From Monarcha castaneiventris obscurior (taxonomy: Eukaryota; Chordata; Aves; Passeriformes; Monarchidae), in assembly GCA_026261815.1 (NCBI GenBank), contig JAMPIT010000379.1, forward strand, positions 5,840,001-5,904,000: DNA of 64,000 nt, written 5' to 3'. Within the stretch, counting starts at the first letter, position 1; every line of letters starts with the position of its first letter. Of the stretch, positions 1 through 12,000 are shown piece after piece. Below the pieces are notes generated by a model. It was not told the origin of the DNA, ran no database searches, and saw only the letters and a list, made by a program, of their open reading frames with translations. The position numbers and the translations under genes are program-made.

Positions 1-660
1 CCTGTTAACCATTCATCCCCACAGGTAAAGAGAAATAATTAATGTCAGCCTTGAACTTCTATGTTTATTCAGACCCATGTCAAACTCAAAAAACTATTTA
101 CTCCCCCATGTTCTTTAAGCACCTTTTTCTTTGCTTTTACTCATCACTAAGTTAAATGTGTCGGGTTTTCAAGTGGCATCCTTTAGGTGGAGAAAGACAA
201 CAGTCTACTTTAGAAGGGGAAAACCTGAGGGACCAAAACGGTAGTGGAGAAGATGGAGATCCTTCCTGAAATTCAAGTTAGATGGTTTAGTACTTTTCCT
301 GCTTTCCCTGAAGGGTTTCCAACATTTTGAATGCTTTCTATTATCTACAACTTAGAACATATTTCTTTCTTACCACTTACCACTACTTTAACGTAGGGCA
401 ACGTATCAAGAGTGTTGAAATGTGCAGTCTTCCTCCACTGCCCTAAGTAAAAGATTTCAAGCAACCTTTCTGTTTCTCCAGATACATTTATACCCCTCGT
501 GGTCCAGAGTTCAGAGCGCTCATTGCCAGTCGGCAGACTGGAAGCATTCCTGTGGAAACAGGGATGGTGCAAAGGCCAAGCCTTCCCTTTACTCACCCCT
601 TCCAGTGGCAAGAAGGGGCAGTCTGAGTTAGGGTATGACTGAACCAAATCCTGAGTGGTG
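1..660. other. Non-coding flank, nothing recognised
   Basis: Unique-looking, moderately AT-rich sequence. I see no repeat family, splice-bounded exon or RNA gene in it. Two overlapping short ORFs on opposite strands (about 345-674 and 422-631) lack family motifs and look like chance openings. Confidence 0.5.
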
Positions 661-679
661 GGCAGCTTTCCCACAGCAC

Positions 680-740
680 AGAGCCGGCGTGCTTTGTGTA
701 GCGCTGTGGGGACTGCGCGGGCACAGCTCGGGGTTGAGTG
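680..740. promoter_or_regulatory. Small CpG cluster, possible weak promoter
   Basis: About six CpG dinucleotides fall within roughly 60 bp (around agccggcgtg, tagcgctg, actgcgcggg and gctcgggg) in a region that otherwise has almost none. Retained CpGs can mark an unmethylated promoter or a 5' UTR exon. DTNA in mammals uses several widely spaced upstream promoters, so a 5' exon here is possible. There is no convincing donor directly after it and no TATA box. It may simply be a local GC-rich patch. Confidence 0.2.
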
Positions 741-3700
741 AAGCTCCCCTGGCTCTAATGAGGTGACTTCAACAGGGTTGAAGAAGCAGCCACTCTGCCT
801 GTCAGCTCACAGGAGAGAACTTGGGGAATAAAAAACCATATAAACGTGCAGTCCATTAACGATCCCTGATCCCAGAATGAGACCGGTTTGCAAGAAGTTG
901 AGTAGGGATTCTTGAAAATGAGGATTTAGAAAGGGTGGAAGTCTTTGAAGGGGAAGATTAGCTGTACAAGGGAAAACTCAAGCCAAGTAGGACAGTGATT
1001 TAGCTCTGATTCCACCACTTCAAGCAGAGCAAAGGAGTCCAGGTCAAATTATTTAAGCAATCAATGGAGCTTAATCTGTCTAGATTTAGGGACCTTGTTT
1101 GATTGGGTGAATGAGGAACCTAATTCAAACACCCAGGAGCTCTTTCACTAATACAGCCCATCCATTGTGGCCCAAAGTGTAAGGCACCAGGGATGCAAGT
1201 GATTCATAGCATAGTATCACTAACACACTATCTAACTGACTGTCACAGAGATGCACTAGGAGTGAGTTTGTCCAGGGAATTAAAAAAATTAAGGAATCTA
1301 GATAAAAGGAAACAGAGTACCTTCTTACTGTGTACTGCCACTCTCCATTTGTGTGTGGAATCACAGATGTGATAGTTTATCACAAGGAAGGGAGAAAATG
1401 AAGTGAGAGTATCAGTTAAAGGCTTCATTATTAAGCAAAGCAACATTGGAAAGAGTGTCCAGCTAATCATCTTCACTATACTAGCAAAAAGGTAAGAGGT
1501 TATGGATGTATGGATATGGAAAATCATATTATTGGTGAAACATGGTGAACAGGAGTATGAGCACTGGCAGTAAAAGGTGGCTTCCCTCACCAAATAGCAT
1601 TCCATTACCTGGGTTTTTTCTGTGGCCATATTAGACTCTACAAATGTTCTTAAATATTACAATCCTGATCATGATTTGGTGAAGAATAGCATGTTTTCAA
1701 ATGTCACAATTTATTTATTTATAGGATCTGTGAGTACATATGAACCTTCTCCCTTGGACTTTTGTTCCTCTTACTTTCTACTGTCTCATTAACCCCACTG
1801 AATCTTTTTTGAAACCTTCAAAACAAATAATACATGCTCCTAGCTGAAACCTCTAAAAGGTGCAGTAAAACAAGCAATAATTCTTTAGTTTATGGGTGCC
1901 TCTTGTACATGAACCAGCTGAGAAAGTCATGGAAGACTGCTAAAATGCATTAGTCTGCCATGAGAATAAATTTACTGCACAGTTTTGCAATGCAGATTTT
2001 ATTCAGCATTAAAACTGTAACTCATTAATAATGTCAGCAAATTTGCAAGGGAGATCTCATCTGCCCACTCCTACAGATTAAATCACACAATTTATTGATA
2101 TGATAATCTTTTTACTAGATTTGGATTTGTGGAAAACAGCAGAAATACCTACCTGACTTGACTGGAAAGAAAAAAATTAATCCTTTGAACTGACATGACT
2201 GTGTGTCAGGCTCTGAGAAGAAGAAAATCTGGAATCTTGTAGGAATCAAAACAGACACAGAATTGCAAGGCTACGTGATATGATGTGTATATGCCTTGTA
2301 TGCAAATAGTAACGTAGGCAAAATTCCAATATGGAACAACTTGCAGCGACTAATTGATATAGGAATATGTGCAGCAGTAGGAGCAGGCCAGTCCCTCACT
2401 CAGCCATCAGATGGCTGAGATATTTTTCTAGGGATAAATATGTACAAGGATGATTACAGCAGCAGATGCTAACTCTAGGAGCTTGGGCTCCACATCCAAA
2501 TGTTCATCTGGCTCAATCAAAATGAACAAAAGCGTTTCCAAAGGGAGGGCTAGCATCTCCAGGGCCGAGTGGGCACTGGCAACAGTCCAGAGTGTCTTCT
2601 TCACATGCAGAAACTGTGCTCTCAGGAACAGTTATTTCTAAAAGGTCCAGCCACTTAAAGCATTCAACATAGAAAATTAAAGAAAACTGTTCTCTTTGGA
2701 AGAAAGCTTGCTATGAAATCATCCTGGGAGAAGTTGATTCAGGTTTTTCCTAGAACACAAGAGCTTGTGGCATCAGGATGTTTATCTCCAGTGTCTGTAG
2801 GGATGGCTTCAACACCTATTTCAGCTTTAAGTATGTGTTGAAACAGGTCAAACACATTCAACAGCTTGTGGAAAAAGAGTCTCTGGTGCAGGACTGCCAT
2901 GGCCTCAAAGCAAGGAAAGGAGGCTTGTATATCAATGCCTTAAGGACAGAGGTAAAGCTGCCATTTGGCCACATTTATCTGTGGTCAGACTTCCTATAAT
3001 TCTTTCTCTGAGGAGCTTGCTTTCAATGTTGCCAAGTCCCAAGTGCTCACAGATCACGAGTCTGTGCTACAGAGCAGTCATGAGATGCTGGAGCTCCCCT
3101 GCTTTCAGGCTTGTTGCATGTTGTTTTCTGCAGCTGTGAACCACGGAGAACTTCTTTGTTCTTTTGCAGAGCAAAAGAGTCTGCTCAGCCTCCTGTTTCC
3201 AGTAGTACAGCCTCCTGAGGAAAAAATGCCAAATGCTGTGACACCCTGGAAATTCTCTTACTCTGATGGAGTAGTAGAGGTACAGCCAAAAGAAAAGCTC
3301 TTTAAGGTGGGCATGTAGTGCAGAGACCCTAAAACTTAAAGATGCGTTTGGGAATATGTGCAAATTATTACTTTCAGTAAGGAATTAACTTCCTATGAAA
3401 GAAGAAAATCATCTCCTTTAGCCAGAAGCTCAGGGCCTCTGGTGGGTCTTAGAGATGTTAGATCTTTGAGTTGAAAGGGAGCACAGCTTCTTCCAACAGA
3501 TTTGTCCCCCAGTAAACCTGTGCTGAGATAGTCTGTGGCTCTGAACATCAAAGACTAAAGCTCCTATCCAGATGCTGAGCTAAGGAAAAGCTCTTCTCTG
3601 TGATTCTACCACCTCCTCCATCAACTTCAGGCTATTCTAATTAATTAATCTATGACAAGACACCTCCCCGTCTCCCTGCCTGTCCCATGTAGCCCAAGCC

Positions 3701-4689
3701 TCATATACTTGGTTTTGTGTGTACATGCATGCACAAATGCACACACAGGCACACTTAAAATAATTCATGTTTGTCATTAGACACAAATTATTGGGTTGAA
3801 TTACTCTGTTTTCCATGACTTCCAGAAAGAAAAATGACTGATGAAAAGATGAAATGTCGTGAGCTCTTTTATTAAAGATAAGTGACCTAAGAAGAGCTGT
3901 CAGATCAGGTCAAGGAGATTGGACTTGCTAGCTGCTAGTCTCCCTTCTGCTGGGCAGGTGGTCTGTTAATGGTGTCAGACTGTGTGCTGCTCTTCTGAGA
4001 TGCTGAAGCAGCTCTGGTTGCTTCTGAGGCCAACCATCCCAGCCTCCCTGAGAGCCACAGCCGAGCACTGGACTGAAAGCAGCTGGGTTTGCAGGGCTGA
4101 GAGGCACTGTGCCACCCACCCACCTACTAACTGTAATTAGGAATGTTCCTTCTCACACATTTATGTCACGAGGTGAGGACTAAAAGCCTGTTCGCTGTCT
4201 CTAGTTAGGAGTATTTTTGTGTGGAGTGCTTCTTAGAATGGAAAGAGGCAGATTAGACTTTCAAGCACCCTTTGACAACAGCACTGAAGCTGAGGGTGCA
4301 CTGAGGAATGCTAATACTGGAAAACTAGGAACATCTTGACTGTTAATTCTGCTGAAGTTAGCAGAGCAAGGAAAAAAAAAAAGGGCTGGGTTTCTTTTCA
4401 TTTTCATAACCCCTAGGCTTCATAAATGCATCACCGTTCTTTATTGTCAATTTGCTTGGAAAATCATTGCTGACATCTCACCTAAGAATTTATTATCATT
4501 CCAGTCAGGCTATCTTTCACTTATGTTAAAGATTTCTTGGATTTTTACCAGCCTTAAATTATATTGAAAGTAGGCAGATGAACATTTAAATTAAAAGGTT
4601 AATTGAAACGGAAATATTGCACTGGCACAGTTAATTTGTTTCAGTTTAAATGTTTATTAGCTTAATTGAATATTTACAGAACCAAGACA
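741..4689. other. Non-coding DNA upstream of DTNA coding exons
   Basis: No gene or known repeat was recognised. The stretch contains AT-rich blocks with homeodomain-type TAATTA cores (for example near 3640) and a short alternating purine-pyrimidine patch (GTGT, GCATGC and ACAC runs) near 3717-3755. The 128-codon minus-strand opening at 1243-1629 has no domain signature and no splice context, so it is not called as a gene. Confidence 0.5.
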
Positions 4690-4785
4690 AAAAAAAGTTG
4701 TGCATCTATTTCCACAGACACAAAAGTAAATGTATTCAAAAAAAGTTGTGCATCTATTTCCACAGACACAAAAGTAAATGTACTT
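4690..4785. repeat. Tandem duplication, 48-bp unit, two copies
   Basis: A 48-bp unit beginning in an A-run followed by gttgtgcatctatttccac is present twice, end to end, with essentially no differences (for example gttgtg at 4697 and again at 4745). The near-identity implies a recent event. Because 48 is a multiple of three, a minus-strand ORF at 4674-4877 carries the same peptide stretch twice. That follows from the duplication and is not evidence of a gene. Confidence 0.9.
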
Positions 4786-7700
4786 GTATTCAAATATATA
4801 CCAATAAACCTTAAAAACAACAGTCTGTAACAGTGTATTTCCAAAACAAGGAATGTTCTTCTGTAGCTAAACATCAATTATTTTATGATTTCCTATCAGT
4901 CACCAGTTTCTTTTATGGTTCTTTAAGGTTTATAAGCACACTGAAGTCCTCAAAGGTGTCACGAGAAAGAACTTATGTTGTACTAATGCTTGGGGCAGGA
5001 GACACTGGTAAGATCTTCTGCCTGACAGGAGATAACCATATGATTCTCTTGTCTTCTCTGTGGACTTTTTGAGACTGATCATCAAGATCCTCATGAGGAA
5101 GAGTTGTTAGAGAAATCTGTCTGCTTTTCTTTTCCCTAATTGGAGAGGAGTCAGGAACTGCAGGAAAGGGAAAATGTGATCCTTTCCGGATTTCCTGGAA
5201 GAAACCATATTTCAGTTAGTTGGCTTTCCTAGGGTGCCTAATTTAATAGCACAGTCAAACTGTATTCCCAGTCTAGGGGGCAAATTCAACAGCTGTAGTA
5301 ACACCAAAATTTAACTGATCAGACTTCATCTGTATGAATACAGATGTGGTTTTTAGACAGAACAAGTGCTGCAATAATTTCCAAAATAAGGAGTAACACA
5401 TTATTTGGAATATGTTTAAACATGAAAAAGTGCTTTAATTGGATTATTTTAAAGAAGTTTATGTTTGAAAACATCTAAGCTTAATAAAAATGGTATTGTG
5501 TGATTTCCTACTCAAAGAAATGTTTGGCCCTAAATAGCAACACAAATGGATTCTTTCCCACCCAATATCTAATAGATGAACTATTTTAAATTCTACTTCA
5601 TCCCCTGTATTAGTTTCCTGAGAGGATTTCCATCATCAGGCTTTAGGGAATACACTTAAGCACTGAGCTCTTGAAACTATGGTAATTTTTAATCTTTAGC
5701 AAGTATCCAGTTAGATCTCATTGGCTTTATGGCATTCGAACTTCTCTATGCATCTTACTAGGTAATTTTCTCCTTACAGCATCTGTCCCAGTTATACAAG
5801 TGGATGTACTGGGACAGTATTATACCAAAACCATCAGTTTGTGACTTGTGGGAAGGGGCTTTCATCTCAATACATGATTTTGTGAGTTTATACATCTTAG
5901 CAGCACTGCAGGATGGAAGACAGTTGGTAGTCTTGGGCAATGATGTGGATACAAAGGTCAGGGTATGCCTCCAGTTTTGCTGGAAGTGTGGCCATAGCAA
6001 TCTTCAAAGAATCTTCAGATACCTACCCTGTAACTAACTGCATCAGTCCTGAGCATCTTAAATGTGCTGCTTCCTGTGGCTTGAGAAACAAAGCTTAGTC
6101 CTTTGGCCTCTAAGCAGAAGAGGTTACTGTTTGATTTTGATCATTTCCTGTCAGCCATTCATTGTTTCCTGAGCAGTGCACACACAGCTCCCACGTCAGC
6201 TGCCATCCAGCAGGTGCCCAAAAGCTTCTCTGGCACACTGCTTCAGACTGATGTGTTATTCATCAGTAGGCTGACCAAAAATACCTGTTGTTCTTGTTTT
6301 ATTCCACAAGCCCACTGTGATTGTTCCCTGTTAGAAATGTAGCTGTTGACCCCTGAAAACTCTGTGTGCAAAGGTACAGTTCAGTATCTTCAGTGGGCTT
6401 TGAAAATACTTCCAATATCTTAATATGAAGGGCACTGATAGGAGCCCCTTTGCTTCCAGGCTGCACGTTCCTTGTATTTCCCTTCTCCTCTGGTATCCCC
6501 ACTGCCTTCCCTTGTCTGCATTGTCACTCCCTTCTCTCCCATCTTATTTCTGAAGTGCCCTTAAGTGCTTTTGTACTGGAAGCTTGGAAATCCCTTCCCT
6601 AACTGCGAAGATAATGTGTTTGTTACAGGGGAGTAGTGATAGTCTCTGCACCTTGAATGCTTAACAATGATCTTTGGAAAGGAAAATCTGTGGGGGAATG
6701 ACAGAAGGTGATGATGGGCAATTGTGAGCCCAGAGACAGGGCACTGCCTGCTTGTGAAGGAAGAAACCTCTTCTTACAGCTGCACCATGTGTAAGGTTAT
6801 GAGACCAGCTCCTGCCATGTCTTCTTTTTCATGTTGTTGCTGCACCTCAGTGCTGAGTCTCCTTTACAGACTGAATTTATTACAGTCATACATTAAATGC
6901 AGGAAAACAGAGTAATCCTGGACCATGATTAGAATCTAAAGGAGTAGGTTTTAAGCTAGCCATTAGTAGTTCTTTTTTTTCCTCTGAGTTGGGAGTTTAA
7001 AATTCTGTAAATCACATAAATAACCTAAAAGACTAAAAGCAGAATTAAATAATTACTCATTTTGGGTCAGGTTTTGGTTTTTAAGAGCCTAAGTGTAATT
7101 ATTCTGGCACAAGGGACTTTATAATGGTTTTAAAGCAAAGAGCTGGCTGCAACAGGAAATTTTGTGCCATCCAACCATCAAGCACACCCAGCTGGGAGAA
7201 GGAGGCAGATTCCTGTGAGCTGGATTGTCACCAGCTTAGGCTTGCAGTGGGTCTGGGAGGTTGCAGGACTGGGGGATCTTCCTTTCAGGAGGGATTGTAA
7301 CCACACACGTGGACTGTGTATGGCTAAAAGTGAAGCATGGTCTTTGCAGGGCTTTTTTTCCAGCCTGCTCTCTGCCTGCTCTCAGTTAAACAAGGTACTC
7401 AGCACATTTAACTGAGCTGCGTGGAGAGAGAGATGTGATTTTAAACTACTGAAATTGTAGGAGTCCTTCCTTTGTAAGGCAGAGAATGTATCAGGTAGGT
7501 GCAGAAATAGCTCTTGCGGTTCAGAAATATATTTTGAATGGGAGAACATCCCAGGCCCTTAAGTTTTGGGTGAATTTCAAAGAAATCCTTCCAGAAAGCC
7601 AATTCAGAATGTAGCCAAGCCATTCTGTTCCCATTTGTCTTTCTAAAACCTAGGAAATGAGAAGTTTTTTCAGCAGTCCACCAGTGCAATTAGTTCAGAA

Positions 7701-7913
7701 AATTTTCTTTGGTTTGGGGTTTGACTTTGCAACACAGAGAACAGCTACAGATCTGAAAATAGTGAGACAAGGAGCAGAAAGTGCTTTTGCTCCCTTTTAC
7801 TAAGTTCACATAACTATATTTTGAATTCTGACCAAAACCAGGATAATAAAAAGTTGTAAATAATTTAAGGACAACATTGCAATGATCTCACCAGTTTAAA
7901 AAAAAAGTATTAC
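4786..7913. other. Non-coding DNA, nothing recognised
   Basis: Mixed AT-rich unique sequence. Several ORFs of 60-83 codons occur on both strands, none with recognisable motifs or paired splice sites. Confidence 0.5.
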
Positions 7914-7967
7914 ATTTTCTGTTTAACTGAAATGCTCTCCATTTTCTGTTTAACTGAAATGCTCTCC
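7914..7967. repeat. Perfect tandem duplication, 27-bp unit
   Basis: The 27-bp unit that starts attttctgtttaactgaaat occurs at 7914-7940 and is repeated without a mismatch at 7941-7967. It is a simple replication-slippage or end-joining duplication in non-coding DNA. Confidence 0.95.
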
Positions 7968-8753
7968 CCTTGTCCATAAATCTGAACATCAAAGTGTAAA
8001 TTGTCATTTCTAACAGAAATAAAATACTCTACATGGTGTATTTTAAATTGAATGCTACCACATGAGAGAATATGTCTTCATAATGATGTTTCTGATCTTG
8101 AGTTAACTGTCAAGCCAGGGCATTTGTATTGTGCAGTTGTACCTGTTAGAAGGGGATAGTAAAAATCTGAAGCCCCATTCCAGTTTCTGAAACTGATCTT
8201 TTAGGGAAGTAATGCCAGGGCTTTAAGTACATTCTGCCTGGGAAAATGCTAATCCATCTTTCCTTCTACTACGGCTGGTCAGAGGCAAACAGAAAGGTCC
8301 CAGTGGTGTGCTGGAGACAGAACAGACCATGACTGGTCTCTAAAAACCCCTGCAGGCCAAGAAGAGTTTTAGTTGTTATGCCCACATTTTCAAATAACTT
8401 CTCCCTCCCTTCTTTGATGTATTGCATAAAGAGACAATATTTTAAACGTTTCTCTCCTGGGAGTGTCCCATGCAAACTCTATGTCTTTTCTTGCTCTTTT
8501 TTTTTGTATTCACTGTTTGCTAGTTAGACTTTTCATGCCAAAATTCTGGACAGCTGATGGACAGATTACTTTCATTGGAATCGGTGACTGAAATTATTAC
8601 TTCAAGGTCATTCGGTTACTTCCCTATCTTTGTAAAAACAGCTTATTATTTTAAACCCAAAGTTATTAAAGCAGATAAAGATGTGTTAAAAATGAGCTGA
8701 TTAAATGGTGTATACAGTCTCCATCAGTGACTGTTTCACATCTCTCACTCCAG

Positions 8754-9000
8754 GATGAACCAGATCCTGTGGTTTGTAACAAATGCCACCTTTTTCATCG
8801 AGAACCTCGCAGTGACTGAAGAGCAGAAGAGATTGTTGATCCCCACATTGCCGTCATTCATCTCTTATGATTGTTATTTCTGATGTTGTGTTCTTTTGTC
8901 TTGGCTCCCCCTTGATTTTGAATCTGATCACATTACAATTTAACCTTGCAGCATTCTAATTTTAACACTGCAACACTACAAAATAAACAAACATGCAGAC
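8754..9000 (+). other. Possible short terminal exon with poly(A) signal
   Basis: A good acceptor (pyrimidine-rich tract ending tctctcactccag at 8753) precedes two overlapping open frames. One starts with ATG at 8755 and runs 42 codons to TGA at 8881-8883; it opens with a hydrophobic stretch (MNQILWFVTNATFF) and continues with a charged, leucine-rich part. The other is open from the first exon base for 21 codons to TGA at 8817-8819 and contains CNKCHLFH, a Cys-x2-Cys-x2-His arrangement. An AATAAA follows at 8982-8987. Together this has the shape of a last exon plus a short 3' UTR, but I recognise neither peptide and no upstream partner exon is evident. It may be chance, a non-coding RNA end, or an alternative short transcript of the DTNA locus. 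Confidence 0.22.
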
Positions 9001-12000
9001 AAGACTTGTTTTCAAAGGATGATGCTTATTTTCATTGCCCAGCTTGATCTTTTGGGGCAGAATGAGAACTCTTCTTCTGTGAAAGTGGACATCTAATGGA
9101 CATCTTACAATATATCCAGAAATAGAGGTATCCCAAATCGCAGGTTACATTTGAAAACACAAGCTGTTATGGCTAAAATTAAACATAGTTAAAATCCTGG
9201 CAAAATTGACTTCATTGTCATTGAAGTAATTGAAAGCCTTTCCATTGATTTAAGTGGAACTGAGATTAAACTCTGTATTTATAGAGAAGTTTTTTTTCAC
9301 CTGCAGATATATGCACCCATTCTATTCCCTTTTCTTTTTGCTCTAAATGTACTGTGTTGGAGAAAAGCCACTCTAAAGTTCATGACCTATAGGAAAGTTG
9401 GCATGCCAGCAGCAAAGAAACATCAGTCAGTGCAGGCCAAGCATGGCTACAGACATCAGCCAGTGCCTTTTAGTCCACAAACAAGAGGGTGTTTCACTTG
9501 ACAGGGCTGCAGCAAAAAAACTCCAGGTAGATTTCAACAGGCTTCAGTGCCCACTGTTAAGGGGAGAGATTTTAGACATGTTTACTGGGGCTTTGAGTTC
9601 CACACAAGACATTTTCCGTAAGACGCTGTGCAGGCTGCGTTTGTGAAAGGATATTGTTGTAGCAGCTTGTGTTGGATATCAGCTCAAGGGAGTAAGTCTA
9701 CAGCAAGCTAAGCGATAGCAATACTCAGAGTAAATGGCTTCTGACTTTTAGAAGTGTTTGTTTCTATGGAGAGATGTTAATTTTGCCCTTTGTCTCTGTG
9801 GCAGAAATTAGAGGAGCAGTGTTACGTCTGTCTTGTCCCAGGTGTTGATGCTGAGAGAGATTACCTGGGGGCCTGCAAGGAATAGAGCAAGCACTATTGC
9901 ATTTTACAGTGGACATCTTCAAGGGATAAGCAGGGGTTGTACAAGGATGCCATGTTTTCGAAATAAAATTCACACTGTTTGTTCCAGACAAGAGAAATTC
10001 ACCACAATATTTTGCTCCAGGACTCATGGTAAGTCTCGCTAGGAGCTGTCAAATGCAAATCTAAGTGCCTGCTCTTCGTCATTCAGGCAAAACTTTGTCT
10101 CAGCTTCTCAAGAAACCTAAACCCTTTCTTTTAAAGAACTAACATTTACTTTACCATGCAGTTACCTGCCTGGAATACAAGAGAATTGTTTATGGAGGGG
10201 AAAAAAAAATTGAAAATAGACATTTTTCTTTTTTAAAGTCACACTGTAAAAAGGAGGAAAAGTATACATTAAGATCCCTTTCCTTCCAAATCTGTACTTT
10301 TCCCCCATAAATATCAGCATGAATTGATGCATATACTGGAGTTTGTATTTGATGCTTCATGACTTCAGGCCACAACTAAAATCCTTTCTACCAGGTCAGA
10401 GATGGTCCAGATGCTGTATTTTGCCTGGAAGGATAAAAAATGTGTATAGAAATCTTTTTCATGCATAGAAGTATAGAAGAAAAGATTATTCTGAGTAGGT
10501 GTTGCCTGTGGGAAGCTTAAAAAGTTTAATTTTAAAAGATTTTCTATCCCATAAACATTCAGGTGTTACCTGATTTGCAGTCAGTGTTTGTAATACTAGG
10601 GAAACAAATATAAAATGAATACTTTTTTTATCCTGATGTAACAAAATGTGTGCAGATGTGATCACTGTTTGTTTGGTGTGCATGAGGAGAATGGGAACAT
10701 CGTCCCTTTAGACATCTGAGAGAGTACTGTATTTATTGTTTTTCTAATCCTTTGCCATGTCAAGGACTGAGCAGTCAGGACAAAGATTATGTGGTGTGTC
10801 ATTTTGATCCTAGCAAATGCAATATTCAAGTTGGACACAATGCTGCTTCTTTAAAAATATTTGTACCTAGCTTTTCTGTTGAGATTTCAGAGGTGAACAG
10901 AAAGCATTCACATGTGAAGCATTGGATTTGGTGCTCAATATTCTTCTTCTTCCGAGTAGCTCAGCTAAAACTGTTCCAGTATCTGGGTTTTTGTCAGTGT
11001 TCAGGAATTCATCTGATACTGCAAACTGTTGCTGACAGATTCAGCAACTTCCAGGGGCTTAAAAATGTTGATTCTCCAGCTCTTTTAAGTACATTAGTTT
11101 ATAATTTTAATGTGTATTTTTACAGTTTTATAAATATATAATCTTAAAAACTTGCAAGCTTTTTTATGTTTTCCAATGTCCCCCTCAAGAAAGTGACACT
11201 ATTTCAGTCAGAACAATTTCAGCAGATGATTCTGAAAGGATCCAATTAAGTATAGTTATTTGTGTCTCAACCTTGAGTATGTTCCTTACATAGCTAACAT
11301 GATTATCAAAAAAGAGCAAGATCTTAGATGAAATTAAAGTTTGAAGGGATCCTGTATTTTTTCTTTCCCCCCTCATTATTTTGACCTTATTAATGCTGCC
11401 AAGTTATTTATAGGTCCATGACTGCTATGTTAAAACCTTTGCAGGCTGACTGACTATCAGAAACTGAATTTTTGAAAGACTTCCAGGGTTTCTGCTATGT
11501 GGAGTAGGATTGGCATCCTGGTTTCTCATTGACCCTTTGGGGCTTCTGCTCTGGGAAGCCCTGCTGGTGTAGCCACCTCACAGGACTAACTACAAATGCT
11601 ACCTGCAGAAGTGCTACCCTGTAATGCTTTACTACCTCCCCCAAATCTCTGTGATGCTGTGCCTGAGAGGATACAGCCTTAAACAGTGAGGATAATAGTG
11701 AGGAAGGACTGGCTCTTGATATAAACAGACCTCCTGGTGCTGGAGATTGCCACTGGAAATCCTTTCAGTGCTTCTCCTCAACTGCAGAATAAAGAGGTGT
11801 ATGCAAGGGACTCTACCAAAAGGCCTTTGCCAAATATTGCAACACTGCAGCAAAGGTGCTTGCTAGCTGTTCTGTAAGTAGGACTGAGTGGTAAAGCAGT
11901 AAATTTAAAAAAAAAAAAAAAAATTGTAAGCATCTGGGAAAGATCTGCCTCTCTGACTCTTTTGAGTCCCCCTTTCCATTCATTTGTGTTGTAAAACACA

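Noticed and set aside
1243..1629. 128-codon minus-strand ORF
   Set aside because: No motif beyond scattered cysteines and no promoter or splice context.
10752..11141. 129-codon plus-strand ORF
   Set aside because: Product looks compositionally random and continues into AT-rich DNA; no family signature.
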